NCBI GenBank assembly: GCA_000612485.1
Contig: CP007494.1
Location: forward strand, 1,054,001 to 1,118,000
Length of the DNA stretch: 64,000 nucleotides
Source of the DNA: Bordetella holmesii ATCC 51541
Lineage (GTDB): Bacteria > Pseudomonadota > Gammaproteobacteria > Burkholderiales > Burkholderiaceae_B
Direction: 5' to 3'
Position 1 is the stretch's first letter, and every line of letters begins with the position of its first letter. Below, piece by piece: positions 10,308 through 20,482 of the stretch. Both the position numbers and the translations under genes were made by a program. The notes under the pieces are model-generated. The model made no database searches. It had not been told where the DNA came from and worked only from the letters and a program-made list of their open reading frames with translations.

Positions 10308-11087
10308 ATGAATCGCTTTGAAAACCAGATTGCCTTGATCACGGGCGCGGCCCAAGGCGTGGGGCGCGCCACCGCCGCGCGCCTGGCCGCCGAAGGCGCC
10401 AGCGTGGTGCTCGTTGACCGGGCGGACGACCAGGGTGAGGCCGTCGCCCGCGACATCCGCGCGCAGGGCGGCCAGGCATCCTTCTTCCATGCCGACCTCG
10501 AAACGCATGCCGGCGCGCGCGCCATGGTCGAATATGCACTGGACCTGCACGGCCGCATCGACGTGTCGGTGCACAACGTGGGCGGCACCATCTGGATGAA
10601 GCCCTTCTGGGAGTACACGCCCGACGAGATGCAGCGCGAAGTCAACCGCTCGCTCTGGCCCACGCTGTGGTCGTGCAGGGAAGTGATCCCCGTGATGCGC
10701 AAGCAGGGACGCGGCGCGATCGTGAACGTAGGATCAAACGCCACACGCGGCATCTATCGCGTGCCGTACTCGGCATCGAAAGGCGGAGTACACGCCGCCA
10801 CCGTGTGCATGGCGCTGGAGCTTGCGGAAAGCGGCGTGCGCGTGAACTGCGTCTCGCCTGGGGCGCTCGACAATGGCGTGCGCGCCATCCCGCGCAACAC
10901 CCAACCCCCGTCCGAACAGGACCAGGCCTGGCAGCGCGAGATGTACACCGATTGCCTGGCGACCACGCCCATGCACCGCATGGGCAGCATGGAAGAAGTC
11001 GCTGCCGCCATCTGCTTCATGGCAGCGCCGGAAGCGTCGTACATCACCGGACAGATCATGTACGTGGCAGGCGGGCATCAGGACTAG
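10308..11087 (+). CDS. benD: 1,6-dihydroxycyclohexa-2,4-diene-1-carboxylate dehydrogenase (benzoate diol dehydrogenase)
   Basis: The 259-residue short-chain dehydrogenase oxidises and decarboxylates benzoate cis-diol to catechol, which CatA then cleaves. It has the NAD motif TGAAQGVG near residue 12, the catalytic Y-S-A-S-K, and family-specific stretches NVGGTIWMKPF, SLWPTLWSC and PRNTQPPSEQDQAW shared with known BenD proteins. I chose the ATG at 10308, which gives MNRFENQIALITG; the frame is open 5 codons further upstream. The stop codon lies inside the CTAG target of the adjoining IS481. The benABC dioxygenase genes normally upstream of benD are absent here. Confidence 0.88.
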   Translation: MNRFENQIALITGAAQGVGRATAARLAAEGASVVLVDRADDQGEAVARDIRAQGGQASFFHADLETHAGARAMVEYALDLHGRIDVSVHNVGGTIWMKPFWEYTPDEMQREVNRSLWPTLWSCREVIPVMRKQGRGAIVNVGSNATRGIYRVPYSASKGGVHAATVCMALELAESGVRVNCVSPGALDNGVRAIPRNTQPPSEQDQAWQREMYTDCLATTPMHRMGSMEEVAAAICFMAAPEASYITGQIMYVAGGHQD

Positions 11088-11088
11088 C

Positions 11089-12131
11089 TGTGAAGATTCA
11101 ATAGGTTGTATGCATGGTTCATCCGAACCGGATTTGAGAAACTGGAAATCGCCAACCCCCCAGTTCACTCAAGGAGCCCGGCCGGATGAACACCCATAAG
11201 CATGCCCGATTGACCTTCCTACGTCGCCTCGAAATGGTCCAGCAATTGATCGCCCATCAAGTTTGTGTGCCTGAAGCGGCCCGCGCCTATGGGGTCACCG
11301 CGCCGACTGTGCGCAAATGGCTGGGCCGCTTCCTGGCTCAGGGCCAGGCGGGCTTGGCCGATGCGTCCTCGCGCCCGACGGTCTCGCCCCGAGCGATTGC
11401 GCCGGCCAAGGCGCTGGCTATCGTGGAGCTGCGCCGCAAGCGGCTGACCCAAGTGCGCATCGCCCAGGCGCTGGGCGTGTCAGCCAGCACCGTCAGCCGC
11501 GTCCTGGCCCGCGCCGGTCTGTCGCACCTGGCCGACCTGGAGCCGGCCGAGCCGGTGGTGCGCTACGAGCATCAGGCCCCCGGCGATCTGCTGCACATCG
11601 ACATCAAGAAGCTGGGACGTATCCAGCGCCCTGGCCACCGGGTCACGGGCAACCGACGCGATACCGTTGAGGGGGCCGGCTGGGACTTCGTCTTCGTGGC
11701 CATCGATGACCACGCCCGCGTGGCCTTCACCGACATCCACCCCGACGAGCGCTTCCCCAGCGCCGTCCAGTTCCTCAAGGACGCAGTGGCCTACTACCAG
11801 CGCCTGGGCGTGACCATCCAGCGCTTGCTCACCGACAATGGCTCGGCCTTTCGCAGCCGCGCCTTCGCCGCGCTGTGCCATGAGCTGGGCATCAAGCACC
11901 GCTTTACCCGACCTTACCGCCCACAGACCAATGGCAAGGCCGAACGCTTCATCCAGTCGGCCTTGCGTGAGTGGGCTTACGCTCACACCTACCAGAACTC
12001 CCAACACCGAGCCGATGCCATGAAATCCTGGCTACACCACTACAACTGGCATCGACCCCACCAAGGCATCGGGCGCGCTGTACCCATCTCCAGACTCAAC
12101 CTGGACGAATACAACCTATTGACAGTTCACA
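11089..12131 (+). mobile_element. IS481 insertion sequence
   Basis: The element is bounded by imperfect terminal repeats: TGTGAAGATTCAATAGGTTG at the left end, and at the right the complement of TGTGAACTGTCAATAGGTTG. It carries one transposase and is flanked by CTAG, the known IS481 target core. The core is 1043 bp; with CTAG flanks it matches the published size near 1053 bp. The flanking hexamers are ACTAGC (11083-11088) and CCTAGC (12132-12137), so they differ at the first base. The two sides may therefore not come from one simple insertion. Confidence 0.95.
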
Positions 12132-12136
12132 CCTAG
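11186..12136 (+). CDS. IS481-family transposase
   Basis: The 316-residue protein has an N-terminal helix-turn-helix region (VPEAARAYGVTAPTVRKWL, about 27-45), a second HTH (AQALGVSASTVSRVLARAG), and a DDE integrase core with D in LLHIDIKKLG, D in LLTDNGSAF and E in NGKAERFIQ. The reading frame is intact. It is the complete transposase of the element at 11089-12131, and its stop codon is supplied by the CTAG target outside the right terminal repeat. Confidence 0.96.
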   Translation: MNTHKHARLTFLRRLEMVQQLIAHQVCVPEAARAYGVTAPTVRKWLGRFLAQGQAGLADASSRPTVSPRAIAPAKALAIVELRRKRLTQVRIAQALGVSASTVSRVLARAGLSHLADLEPAEPVVRYEHQAPGDLLHIDIKKLGRIQRPGHRVTGNRRDTVEGAGWDFVFVAIDDHARVAFTDIHPDERFPSAVQFLKDAVAYYQRLGVTIQRLLTDNGSAFRSRAFAALCHELGIKHRFTRPYRPQTNGKAERFIQSALREWAYAHTYQNSQHRADAMKSWLHHYNWHRPHQGIGRAVPISRLNLDEYNLLTVHT

Positions 12137-12384
12137 CGGTGGACACCGAAGGGAATCTGCTGCTCTGCAATCCCGGCCTGGGTTACGTGTGGCTACTCAA
12201 TCACCGAGCGGAACCTCAAATGGTATGGAGAAGCCCCAGCGGTATGTCTACGACCAACCTGGCATTTGGTGGAGCCGATCGGCGATCGGTATTCTGCACG
12301 GAATCGGTCACCGGCACGATTCTGCATGCTCGGGCACCTCACCCGGGAATGACACTGGCTCAGCCCGAGGGCGAGGTTCATTGA
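12133..12384 (+). pseudogene. SMP-30/gluconolactonase-family remnant, 5' end removed at IS481
   Basis: Directly after IS481 a frame of 83 codons encodes the C-terminus of an SMP-30/gluconolactonase/LRE-like beta-propeller: LAVDTEGNLLLCNPGLGYVWLL, then FGGADRRSVFCTESVTGTIL, a typical closing blade. Members hydrolyse sugar lactones. The first two thirds of the gene are missing. The remnant has no start of its own and is probably inactive. Confidence 0.75.
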
Positions 12385-12704
12385 AAACGGCCGTCTTATG
12401 GGAGCCGGAGAAATCAGCTCCCCGCCGGAGGCAGCGGTTCGCGAATGTCCGCTTGCGGCCGACTCTGTTGAGAAAGTCGACTGCGCGTCGCAATTGATCG
12501 TGCTTATCAGGCCGATGATCTGGCGGCGTTCTCCATTTTTTGATTGGCACCGGGCACTGATGCCCGGTTGCCTTGTTAATCGCTGGGTTTCGCCTCACCT
12601 GAGCGCACGGGCGCCCTGAGTCCGTTTTACTGGCTCGATAGACTGTCGTACCGAATTAATCCCTCAGCCGAATCCCTTGTCTTCTAGCACGCGGTTCGGT
12701 GAAG
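12385..12704. other. 320-bp region without a gene; contains a hairpin
   Basis: No credible coding frame is seen. An inverted repeat at 12546-12572 (GGCACCGGGCA / TGCCCGGTTGCC, one bulged T) could form a hairpin between the SMP-30 remnant and the end of the convergent receptor gene, but it lacks a T-tract. It may mark transcript ends. Confidence 0.45.
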
Positions 12705-15181
12705 TCACCAGCTATAGCTCAATGTTCCCACCACGGCGCGCCGATTGCCGTAAAACACGGACTGATCATAGAAACCCGGGGTGAAATAGCGCTTATCAAA
12801 GAGGTTGGTCGCAGTAATCGAAGCGCGCAAACCCTTGAGATCTTGACTCAACTGACCCAGGTCATATCGCACCACCGCATCAACCAGTGTGTACCCACCG
12901 ATCTTGACCGAGTTGGACGCGTTGCAGGACGAACCAACATACCGGACGCCGCTGCCCAGGCCCAGCCCGGCGAGCGGCCCGGTGCGCACGGTGTAATCGA
13001 CGAACAGGCCCGCCATGTGACGCGGCACCGCCGCTGGGCGCAGGCCCTTCTTGCTAACGCCAGTGACGAGATTGGCATTGTCCTTAGTGATCTCGGCATC
13101 CAGATAGGCGTACGACGCCACCACGTTCAGGCCAGCGGCCAGCGAGGCCTTCGCCTCCAACTCCAGGCCGCGCGAGCGCACCTCGCCATCCTGCACCGAG
13201 TAGCCGGAGTACACAGGGTCCGCAGTGGTGACGTTTTGCTGCGTCAACTGGAACAGGGATGCCGTGATCATGCTGTCGGAACCCGGAGGCTGGTACTTGA
13301 CGCCGGCTTCGTACTGCTTGCCCTTGGTCGGATCGAAATTGCCGCCGCCCCGTGCCGGCGCCAGCGTGCCCGAGGCGGGCTGGAACGACGTGGAATAGCT
13401 GACGTACGGTGCGATGCCGTTGTCGAAAAGATAGGTTAGTCCGCTACGGCCAGTGAAGGCTTCCGAATTGACCTTGCTGGACGCATTGGCCAGATAGTTG
13501 GATTCCTTGTTGGTGGCCCAGTCATAGCGGCCGCCCAGCGTCAGCATCCAGCGTTCATAGCGCAGTTGGTCCTGCGCATACAACCCGGTCTGATAGACCT
13601 GGCTCTTGCCGTCCACCGATTTGAAGCTGTTCCACGTGGTGGTATTGGTGTAGACGGGATTGAAGATGTCCACCGTGCCGTTGGTGCCCCCGTGCGGGAC
13701 TCGCGGCCGGAATAGTACCCATAGTCCAGGCCTGCCAGAACGGTGTGCTGCACGGCACCCGTCGAAACCCGGCCTTCGACATTGGTGTCGACCAGAAAGG
13801 TGTCGGTACTTTTCGGGCGGTCCTGCATGCCGAACGTGTAGTAGCGTCCGGCGGTCAGTTGCGCGCTGTTGCGTGCACCGCTGGACACGTAATCCACGTC
13901 GGCATGGGTATAGCGGGCCTTTTGACGCACGGTCCAGTTTTGCGTGGCGGCATGTTCGACTTCATAGCCGACCGAGGTGTTCTCAACCGTGTAGTGCGTC
14001 AGGTCGGGTTGCCCCAGAAAGACAGTCGACGGGAAGCGGCCAGCCGGGTTGTCATTGACGGTGCCGGTCAGCGGCAGGCTTTGTTCCGAACCGCCGCGCT
14101 TGGATTTCTGGTAGCTCGCGTAGACGGTGACGTTGGTCCGGTCGGTGGGACGCCATGTCAGCGACGGCGCCAGATAGAGCCGGTCGTCGGGCGAATGGTC
14201 GACCTGGGTGCCACTGTCGCGTGCCACGCCGGTGATGCGGTAGAGCCACTTGCCCTCCTGGTCCATTGGACCGGCGAAGTCGAACGCGGCCTGGCGACGG
14301 TCGAAATTGCCGCCCTGCAATTCGATTTCATGCAACGGTGTTTCGGTCGGGCGCTTAGTCCTCATGTCGACCAGCCCGCCCGGGGCGATTTGCCCGTACA
14401 GCACGGACGACGGCCCCTTGATAACGTCGATCCGTTCCAGCCCGTAGGTCTCGATATCGATGTCGTACTGGTTAACCCCCGCGCGCAGGCCGTCCCGGAA
14501 CGTCGAGAACAGGTTGAAGGCGCGGAAACCTCGAAGGTGGATGTCGGGTGCGCCTTGCCCGCCCGGGTAGTCAATGGCACGAATGCCGGGTGTGTACGCC
14601 ACTGCAGAATTGAAATTCTGCACCCCACGCTGATCCATCTCTTCGCGACTGACGACGCTGATAGCCTGGGGAATCTCAATCAGGGGCGTATTGGTCTTGG
14701 TGCCTGCCGACGAACGCAGCGCTACGAAGCCGTCGTCGGCTGGCCGCTCGGTGGAGCCGGCCACGGCGATGCTGGGGAGGATGACCACGGATCCCGCTGC
14801 GGGCAACGCCTGCAGCGTGTAAGCGCCCTGCGCGCCGCGGACGGCCTGCAGTCCACTACCCGCCAGTGCGACCGCGAAGCCCGCATCCACCATGTACGTA
14901 CCATGCACGCCAGCAGAGGTCAGGCCGCGCGTTTGCGCGGCATCGAACGAGATGGCCACGCCGGCTGCGCTTGCATACTGGCTGATCACCTGGGCCAGCG
15001 GCCCGCCAGGGATGTCGAAGCGGCGGGCGGTGGACTCGGAGGCCATGACGGCACCTTGCGCATGCAGCATCGGCGAGGCAAGCAGGGCCGACGCCATGAA
15101 CGAGAGCGCCAATTGGGACGGCAAGGCGCGCAGGCGCATCCCGCGAGCGCAAGCGGCGTGAACAGACGGGTTGTACGACAT
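12705..15181 (-). pseudogene. TonB-dependent siderophore receptor with signalling domain, frameshifted
   Basis: Read from 15181, the product has a signal peptide ending near AQGA, and an STN signalling domain (about residues 50-125; FDIPGGPLAQVISQYASAAG). A plug follows (EIPQAISVVSREEMDQRG, VIKGPSSVLYGQIAPGG), then a beta-barrel. At plus-strand positions 13687-13691 a tract of five C (five G in the coding strand) breaks the frame; one extra G would restore ESRTGGTNGTVDIF and join the rest of the barrel, ending in SYSW at 12705. The restored protein would be about 825 residues. The STN domain fits the adjacent FecR and FecI genes. It is a pseudogene, or a phase-off state, or a base-calling error. 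Confidence 0.88.
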
Positions 15182-15301
15182 GAAGTTTCTCAGGAAGACT
15201 TGAAATAAGGGTTCTGCCTGAGAGGACGAACGAAACGACCCGAAGACGCAAATTCTTCAAAAATAAATCTGGACAGTTCCGGAGCTCGGCATCCGCGCGC
15301 T

Positions 15302-16267
15302 TCAACGCGCCACAAGCCTGGTCCAGTAGCCCAGCACGCGCGTGGTTTTGACTGGGAAGCTCTGCGTCAACGCGGCCAGAGCCTGATCCGTATTGTCCAG
15401 CGGAAAAGAGCCCGACACCAGAAGGAGTGCAACGTCGGCGTCGCACCCCAGACCGCCGCGCCGATATCTGCCCAGCTCGGCCGCCAGTTGACCCAGCGGC
15501 ATGTCCAGTGCGGCGAGGTTGCCGCCAATCCATGACACGGTCGTGATGTCGTTTGGCTTGGGGAGGTCGATGGTGTCTCGGCTGAACCGCGCCTGCTCGC
15601 CAGCATGCAGGACGAAGGCGTCTTGCCCTTGGGCGGGCTCTAGGCGGACAGACTTTTCCAGGACGGCCACGCGCGTCCAGCCATCTTCGGTCTTAACTGT
15701 GTAACGCGTGCCGAGTGCGGTGGCCGTGCCTTGGCGCGTGCGCACGAGGAAGGGGCGCGGCGTGGCGGCCGAGTCAGGATGCGTGGAGACCAGAATGGCG
15801 CCCTGCCGCAGGTCCAGGATACGGGCGTGCGCGTCGAACGACACGTCGACGGCGGTATCCGTGTCCATCAGCATTGACGAGCCGTCGGCCAGCTGGATGT
15901 TGCGCCGTTCGCCGACGGCGCTACGGTAGTCGGCAGTCCAACCCTCCCTGGACACGGTGCGCCAACCCAGCCAGGAGGCGGCGCTGGCGCCTGCTACGAG
16001 ACCGATGCTACGCAGCACCGCGCGGCGAGGCGCGTTGGCAGGCGCCAGCGTGGGGCGGGCGATGCTGCCTGGCAAGCGGCCCATCTGGCGGCAAACCTGC
16101 TCGACCTTGCCCCATGCGGAGCGGTGGGCCGCGTCGCTGGCGAGCCAGTGGCTCCAGGCGTGGCGATCGTTGGCGGTGACAGCTTCCGAACTCAGGCGCG
16201 CGTACCACGTGGCAGCGTCTTTGACGGCGCGCAGCTCCCGTGCGCTGGGCGTAGTGTCCGCAGGCAT
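15302..16267 (-). CDS. FecR-family anti-sigma/signal relay protein
   Basis: The protein of about 321 residues has an N-terminal cytoplasmic segment (WYARLSSEAVTANDRHAWSHWL), one TM helix near residues 80-100, and a periplasmic FecR domain with LADGSSMLMDTDTAVDVSF and FLVRTRQGTATALGTRY. It relays the occupied state of the receptor's STN domain to the sigma factor. I chose the ATG at 16267, 12 bp after the sigma gene; a TTG at 16300 is possible but would overlap that gene. The C-terminal domain (about 230-320) resembles an STN-binding fold. It is probably co-transcribed with the sigma gene. Confidence 0.85.
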   Translation of the reverse strand: MPADTTPSARELRAVKDAATWYARLSSEAVTANDRHAWSHWLASDAAHRSAWGKVEQVCRQMGRLPGSIARPTLAPANAPRRAVLRSIGLVAGASAASWLGWRTVSREGWTADYRSAVGERRNIQLADGSSMLMDTDTAVDVSFDAHARILDLRQGAILVSTHPDSAATPRPFLVRTRQGTATALGTRYTVKTEDGWTRVAVLEKSVRLEPAQGQDAFVLHAGEQARFSRDTIDLPKPNDITTVSWIGGNLAALDMPLGQLAAELGRYRRGGLGCDADVALLLVSGSFPLDNTDQALAALTQSFPVKTTRVLGYWTRLVAR

Positions 16268-16278
16268 CGGTGCGCCGT

Positions 16279-16815
16279 TCACGGCAAGAGCAAACAGCAA
16301 TGCGCCATGGCGCGCGCCAGATAATTATCCACGCTGCGACGCGACACCCCCAGACGGCGGGCAATCTCGGCATAGGGCAGGTCTTCGCACTGCGCCATCA
16401 AGAAGGCCTGCTTGACCTTCAATCCGAGTCCGTCGAGCATGGCGTCGATCTCGATCAAGGCGCTGCGCAACACGGCCTGCGTTTCGAGCGAAGGCACCTC
16501 CTGCGGCGGGAGTGCGGCCAAGACTTCGAGATAGGTTCGCTCCAGCGCCTGGCGCCGGAAAAAATCGATCATCAGGCTTTTGGCGATGGTCGCAAGGTAA
16601 GCGCGCGGTTCCCGAATCTCAGCGACGGGGCCGGCGCTGGCTTCGCCACATCGACCGGTATGCGACTTCAGCACCCTGACGAAGGTGTCCTGCATCAGAT
16701 CCGCCGCGTCGAACGGATCGCCCACGCGACGGCGCAACCACCCCAACAGCCACCCATGGTTGTCGCTGTAAAGCGTATGCATCGCTGATACGGCAGCGGG
16801 AGGAATGCTGGACAC
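16279..16815 (-). CDS. FecI-type ECF sigma factor
   Basis: The protein of about 178 residues has sigma-70 region 2 (LYSDNHGWLLGWLRRRVGDPFDAADLMQDTFVRVL) and region 4 with an HTH (LPYAEIARRLGVSRRSVDNYL). It would direct RNA polymerase to the receptor gene when FecR signals that siderophore is bound. A GTG at 16815 or an ATG at 16782 are both plausible starts. A Fur-like operator lies just upstream, so expression should rise in iron starvation. With the receptor frameshifted, the system may have lost its input. Confidence 0.86.
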   Translation of the reverse strand: MSSIPPAAVSAMHTLYSDNHGWLLGWLRRRVGDPFDAADLMQDTFVRVLKSHTGRCGEASAGPVAEIREPRAYLATIAKSLMIDFFRRQALERTYLEVLAALPPQEVPSLETQAVLRSALIEIDAMLDGLGLKVKQAFLMAQCEDLPYAEIARRLGVSRRSVDNYLARAMAHCCLLLP

Positions 16816-16836
16816 CAAGCGCTCCGGATTGAAAAT

Positions 16837-16858
16837 TTAGTAATGAGAATTACTATCG
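16837..16858 (-). promoter_or_regulatory. Probable Fur box upstream of the FecI-type sigma gene
   Basis: The palindrome AGTAAT-GAGA-ATTACT (16839-16854) is embedded in an AT-rich stretch and resembles the Fur consensus of alternating GATAAT/ATTATC hexamers. It lies 24 bp upstream of the sigma-factor GTG, as expected for Fur-repressed iron-starvation sigma genes. No other gene or site is apparent from here to the terminator at 17072. Confidence 0.7.
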
Positions 16859-17071
16859 ATTTTCCATCAAACCTACAGATCTTGGCAAGCCGCGCCTGAG
16901 TAGCCGTAACGTGGGACTACGCGGTAATCCCCCCTGAAGCAACAGACCCTGGATCGCTAGGTGAAAGGCACGCACCTGCCGGGCTACCACACTGCTATGC
17001 TGATGGCTCAGAAAGCCGGTGGCGCAATCGATGCGACGTTCATCCTGCTGGCGCAGGATGAACGCAAACGC

Positions 17072-17107
17072 AAAAAAGCCGGCACCGCTTACGCGATCCC
17101 GGCTTTT
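17072..17107 (-). terminator. Rho-independent terminator of tRNA-Pro
   Basis: AAAAGCCGG (17074-17082) pairs with CCGGCTTTT (17099-17107). Read on the minus strand the stem is followed by a run of six T. It lies 43 bp past the 3' end of the tRNA gene. Confidence 0.75.
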
Positions 17108-17149
17108 GCCGCACGTGCCAAAGGCACCTGTAAATTCGACCGTTGAAAT

Positions 17150-17226
<77 letters not shown>

Positions 17227-17293
17227 ATTCTTCTTTCAACTATCCGAGCCTTGCTGCATTACGCAAAAAGCTCGCTTCGCAACGCGCTTCGAT

Positions 17294-18259
17294 CTAGTGA
17301 TCTCTGTTTACCGCGAAAGCGCAGAATTCTAACAGAGAATTTTGATAAATGGAAACGGGGTAGACGGACAGGGCATCACGCGCTTTCTGCGCCTCGGCTT
17401 CGGCGGCCTGGCGGGCATGCGCGAGCGCGTCGGTTTCCTGGATGGCCAGGGCAACGGCGGCAAAATCGGCATCGCCGGTTTCAATGGCTTTGCGGATCAG
17501 GTCCTGCTGCGCGGGGGTGCCGACTTCCATGACGCGGATAAGCGGCAGCGTCGGTTTGCCTTCGCGCAGGTCGTCGCCCACATTCTTGCCCAACGCCACG
17601 GCGTCGCCGGTGTAATCCAGCACGTCGTCGATGAGCTGGAAGGCCGTGCCGACGTGGCGGCCATACGCGGCGGCAGCTGACTCCTGCTCGGGTGTGGCAC
17701 CCGCCAGCACGGCCCCTACCTGGGCGGCCGCCTCGAACAGCTTGGCAGTCTTGTAGCGCACGACCTGCAAATAGCGTTCTTCAGAGACGTCGGGGTCGTG
17801 CACATTGAGCAGTTGCAGCACTTCGCCTTCGGCAATGACGGTCGTGGCTTCCGAGAGGATCTGCATGATCCGCATGGAACCGGCTTCGACCATCATCTCA
17901 AACGACCGTGAGTACAGATAATCGCCCACCAGGACGCTCGCGGCATTGCCGAAGACGGCATTGGCCGTCTGACGGCCGCGGCGCAGGTCGGATTCGTCGA
18001 CCACGTCGTCGTGCAAAAGCGTGGCGGTATGGATGAACTCGACGACCGCTGCCAGCAACTGATGATGCATCCCTTGATAACCCAGCGCGCGGGCCACCAT
18101 GAGCACCATGGCCGGCCGCATACGCTTGCCCCCCGCGCCGATGATGTAGTCGCCGATAGTGCGAATCAACACGACATCGGAGTTCAGCCGCTCGCGGATA
18201 ACCGCATCGACGGCTTTCATATCGTCAACAATGGGAGCAATGAGCGCGGGGAGATTCAA
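17294..18259 (-). CDS. ispB: octaprenyl diphosphate synthase
   Basis: The 321-residue trans-polyprenyl synthase extends farnesyl diphosphate with isopentenyl units for the ubiquinone side chain. It has GGKRMRP, the first aspartate-rich motif LLHDDVVDESDLRRG (about residue 80) and the second LIDDVLDYTGD (about residue 205). The start is uncertain: a TTG at 18259 gives MNLPALIAPIVDDMKAV, which aligns with other IspB N-termini, while the first ATG is at 18220. It diverges from the rplU operon, as in many betaproteobacteria. Confidence 0.93.
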   Translation of the reverse strand: MNLPALIAPIVDDMKAVDAVIRERLNSDVVLIRTIGDYIIGAGGKRMRPAMVLMVARALGYQGMHHQLLAAVVEFIHTATLLHDDVVDESDLRRGRQTANAVFGNAASVLVGDYLYSRSFEMMVEAGSMRIMQILSEATTVIAEGEVLQLLNVHDPDVSEERYLQVVRYKTAKLFEAAAQVGAVLAGATPEQESAAAAYGRHVGTAFQLIDDVLDYTGDAVALGKNVGDDLREGKPTLPLIRVMEVGTPAQQDLIRKAIETGDADFAAVALAIQETDALAHARQAAEAEAQKARDALSVYPVSIYQNSLLEFCAFAVNRDH

Positions 18260-18466
18260 GACGTGTCCGGATTGTGAAACGAGCCGCTAGGTGGCTCTTA
18301 CCGCTAGGCCACCGCTTCAGGCAGTGGATTCCCGGGGGATTATACGGGCAGTGCAGGACGGACGCCCGAATGGCGCCGCTCGCGCTCCAAACTCGGGGCC
18401 GGACCCCGTTTTTCTACCGAAAGTGTTTCAGCCATACCACCTAAGCCCTTAAGTCGAAAGCGATTT

Positions 18467-18495
18467 TTGACATAACCGGGGCAGCGGGCTAGAAT
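18467..18495 (+). promoter_or_regulatory. Sigma-70 promoter of rplU-rpmA
   Basis: A consensus -35 TTGACA (18467-18472) and a -10 TAGAAT (18490-18495) are separated by exactly 17 bp. They lie about 80 bp upstream of rplU, in keeping with a strong ribosomal-protein promoter. It is the main signal seen in the 315-bp ispB-rplU gap. Confidence 0.85.
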
Positions 18496-18574
18496 CGTGA
18501 GCTTGGCTTTGGAAATATGCAAGGCCAATTAGGGATGGACCTACATCCTGCTCTTTCTTTTCAAGGAAAACCCC

Positions 18575-18886
18575 ATGTACGCGGTCGTAAAAACCGGTGG
18601 CAAGCAGTATCGTGTTGCCGCTGGCGAAAAACTCAAGGTAGAACAGATACCTGCTGACATTGGGCAAGAAATCACCCTGGATCAAGTGCTGTCCGTGGGC
18701 GAAGGTGACCAACTGAAAGTTGGTACGCCTCTCGTCGCCGGCGCTGTGGTCAAGGCTACGGTTCTTGCGCATGGCCGGCACGACAAGGTCAAGATCTTCA
18801 AGATGCGCCGTCGCAAGCACTATCAGAAGCGTCAGGGCCACCGTCAGAACTACACCGAAATCCGCATCGAAGCCATCACGGCTTAA
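18575..18886 (+). CDS. rplU: 50S ribosomal protein L21
   Basis: The 103-residue protein begins [14 protein letters not shown], the universal L21 start, and contains the RNA-binding stretch [16 protein letters not shown]. It is a component of the large ribosomal subunit bound to 23S rRNA. A strong sigma-70 promoter lies upstream, and rpmA follows after 32 bp in the same transcript. Confidence 0.98.
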   Translation: MYAVVKTGGKQYRVAAGEKLKVEQIPADIGQEITLDQVLSVGEGDQLKVGTPLVAGAVVKATVLAHGRHDKVKIFKMRRRKHYQKRQGHRQNYTEIRIEAITA

Positions 18887-18905
18887 TGGATTTACGGTTT
18901 TTTAG

Positions 18906-20414
<1,509 letters not shown>

Positions 20415-20482
20415 GCTCCTGCCCCCATCCGCGTCACCGGCCGCTACAGCGGCCGATCCTTGAAACCGCCCTGGTCATCATC

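Noticed and set aside
13745..15208. Long plus-strand frame (487 codons) opposite the TonB receptor gene
   Set aside because: It is a mirror of the receptor coding strand in GC-rich DNA, with a His/Arg/Gly-rich translation and no recognisable domain. The minus-strand frame has clear receptor motifs.
16961..17146. 61-codon frame upstream of tRNA-Pro
   Set aside because: It covers the tRNA terminator hairpin, lacks a ribosome site and resembles no protein I know.
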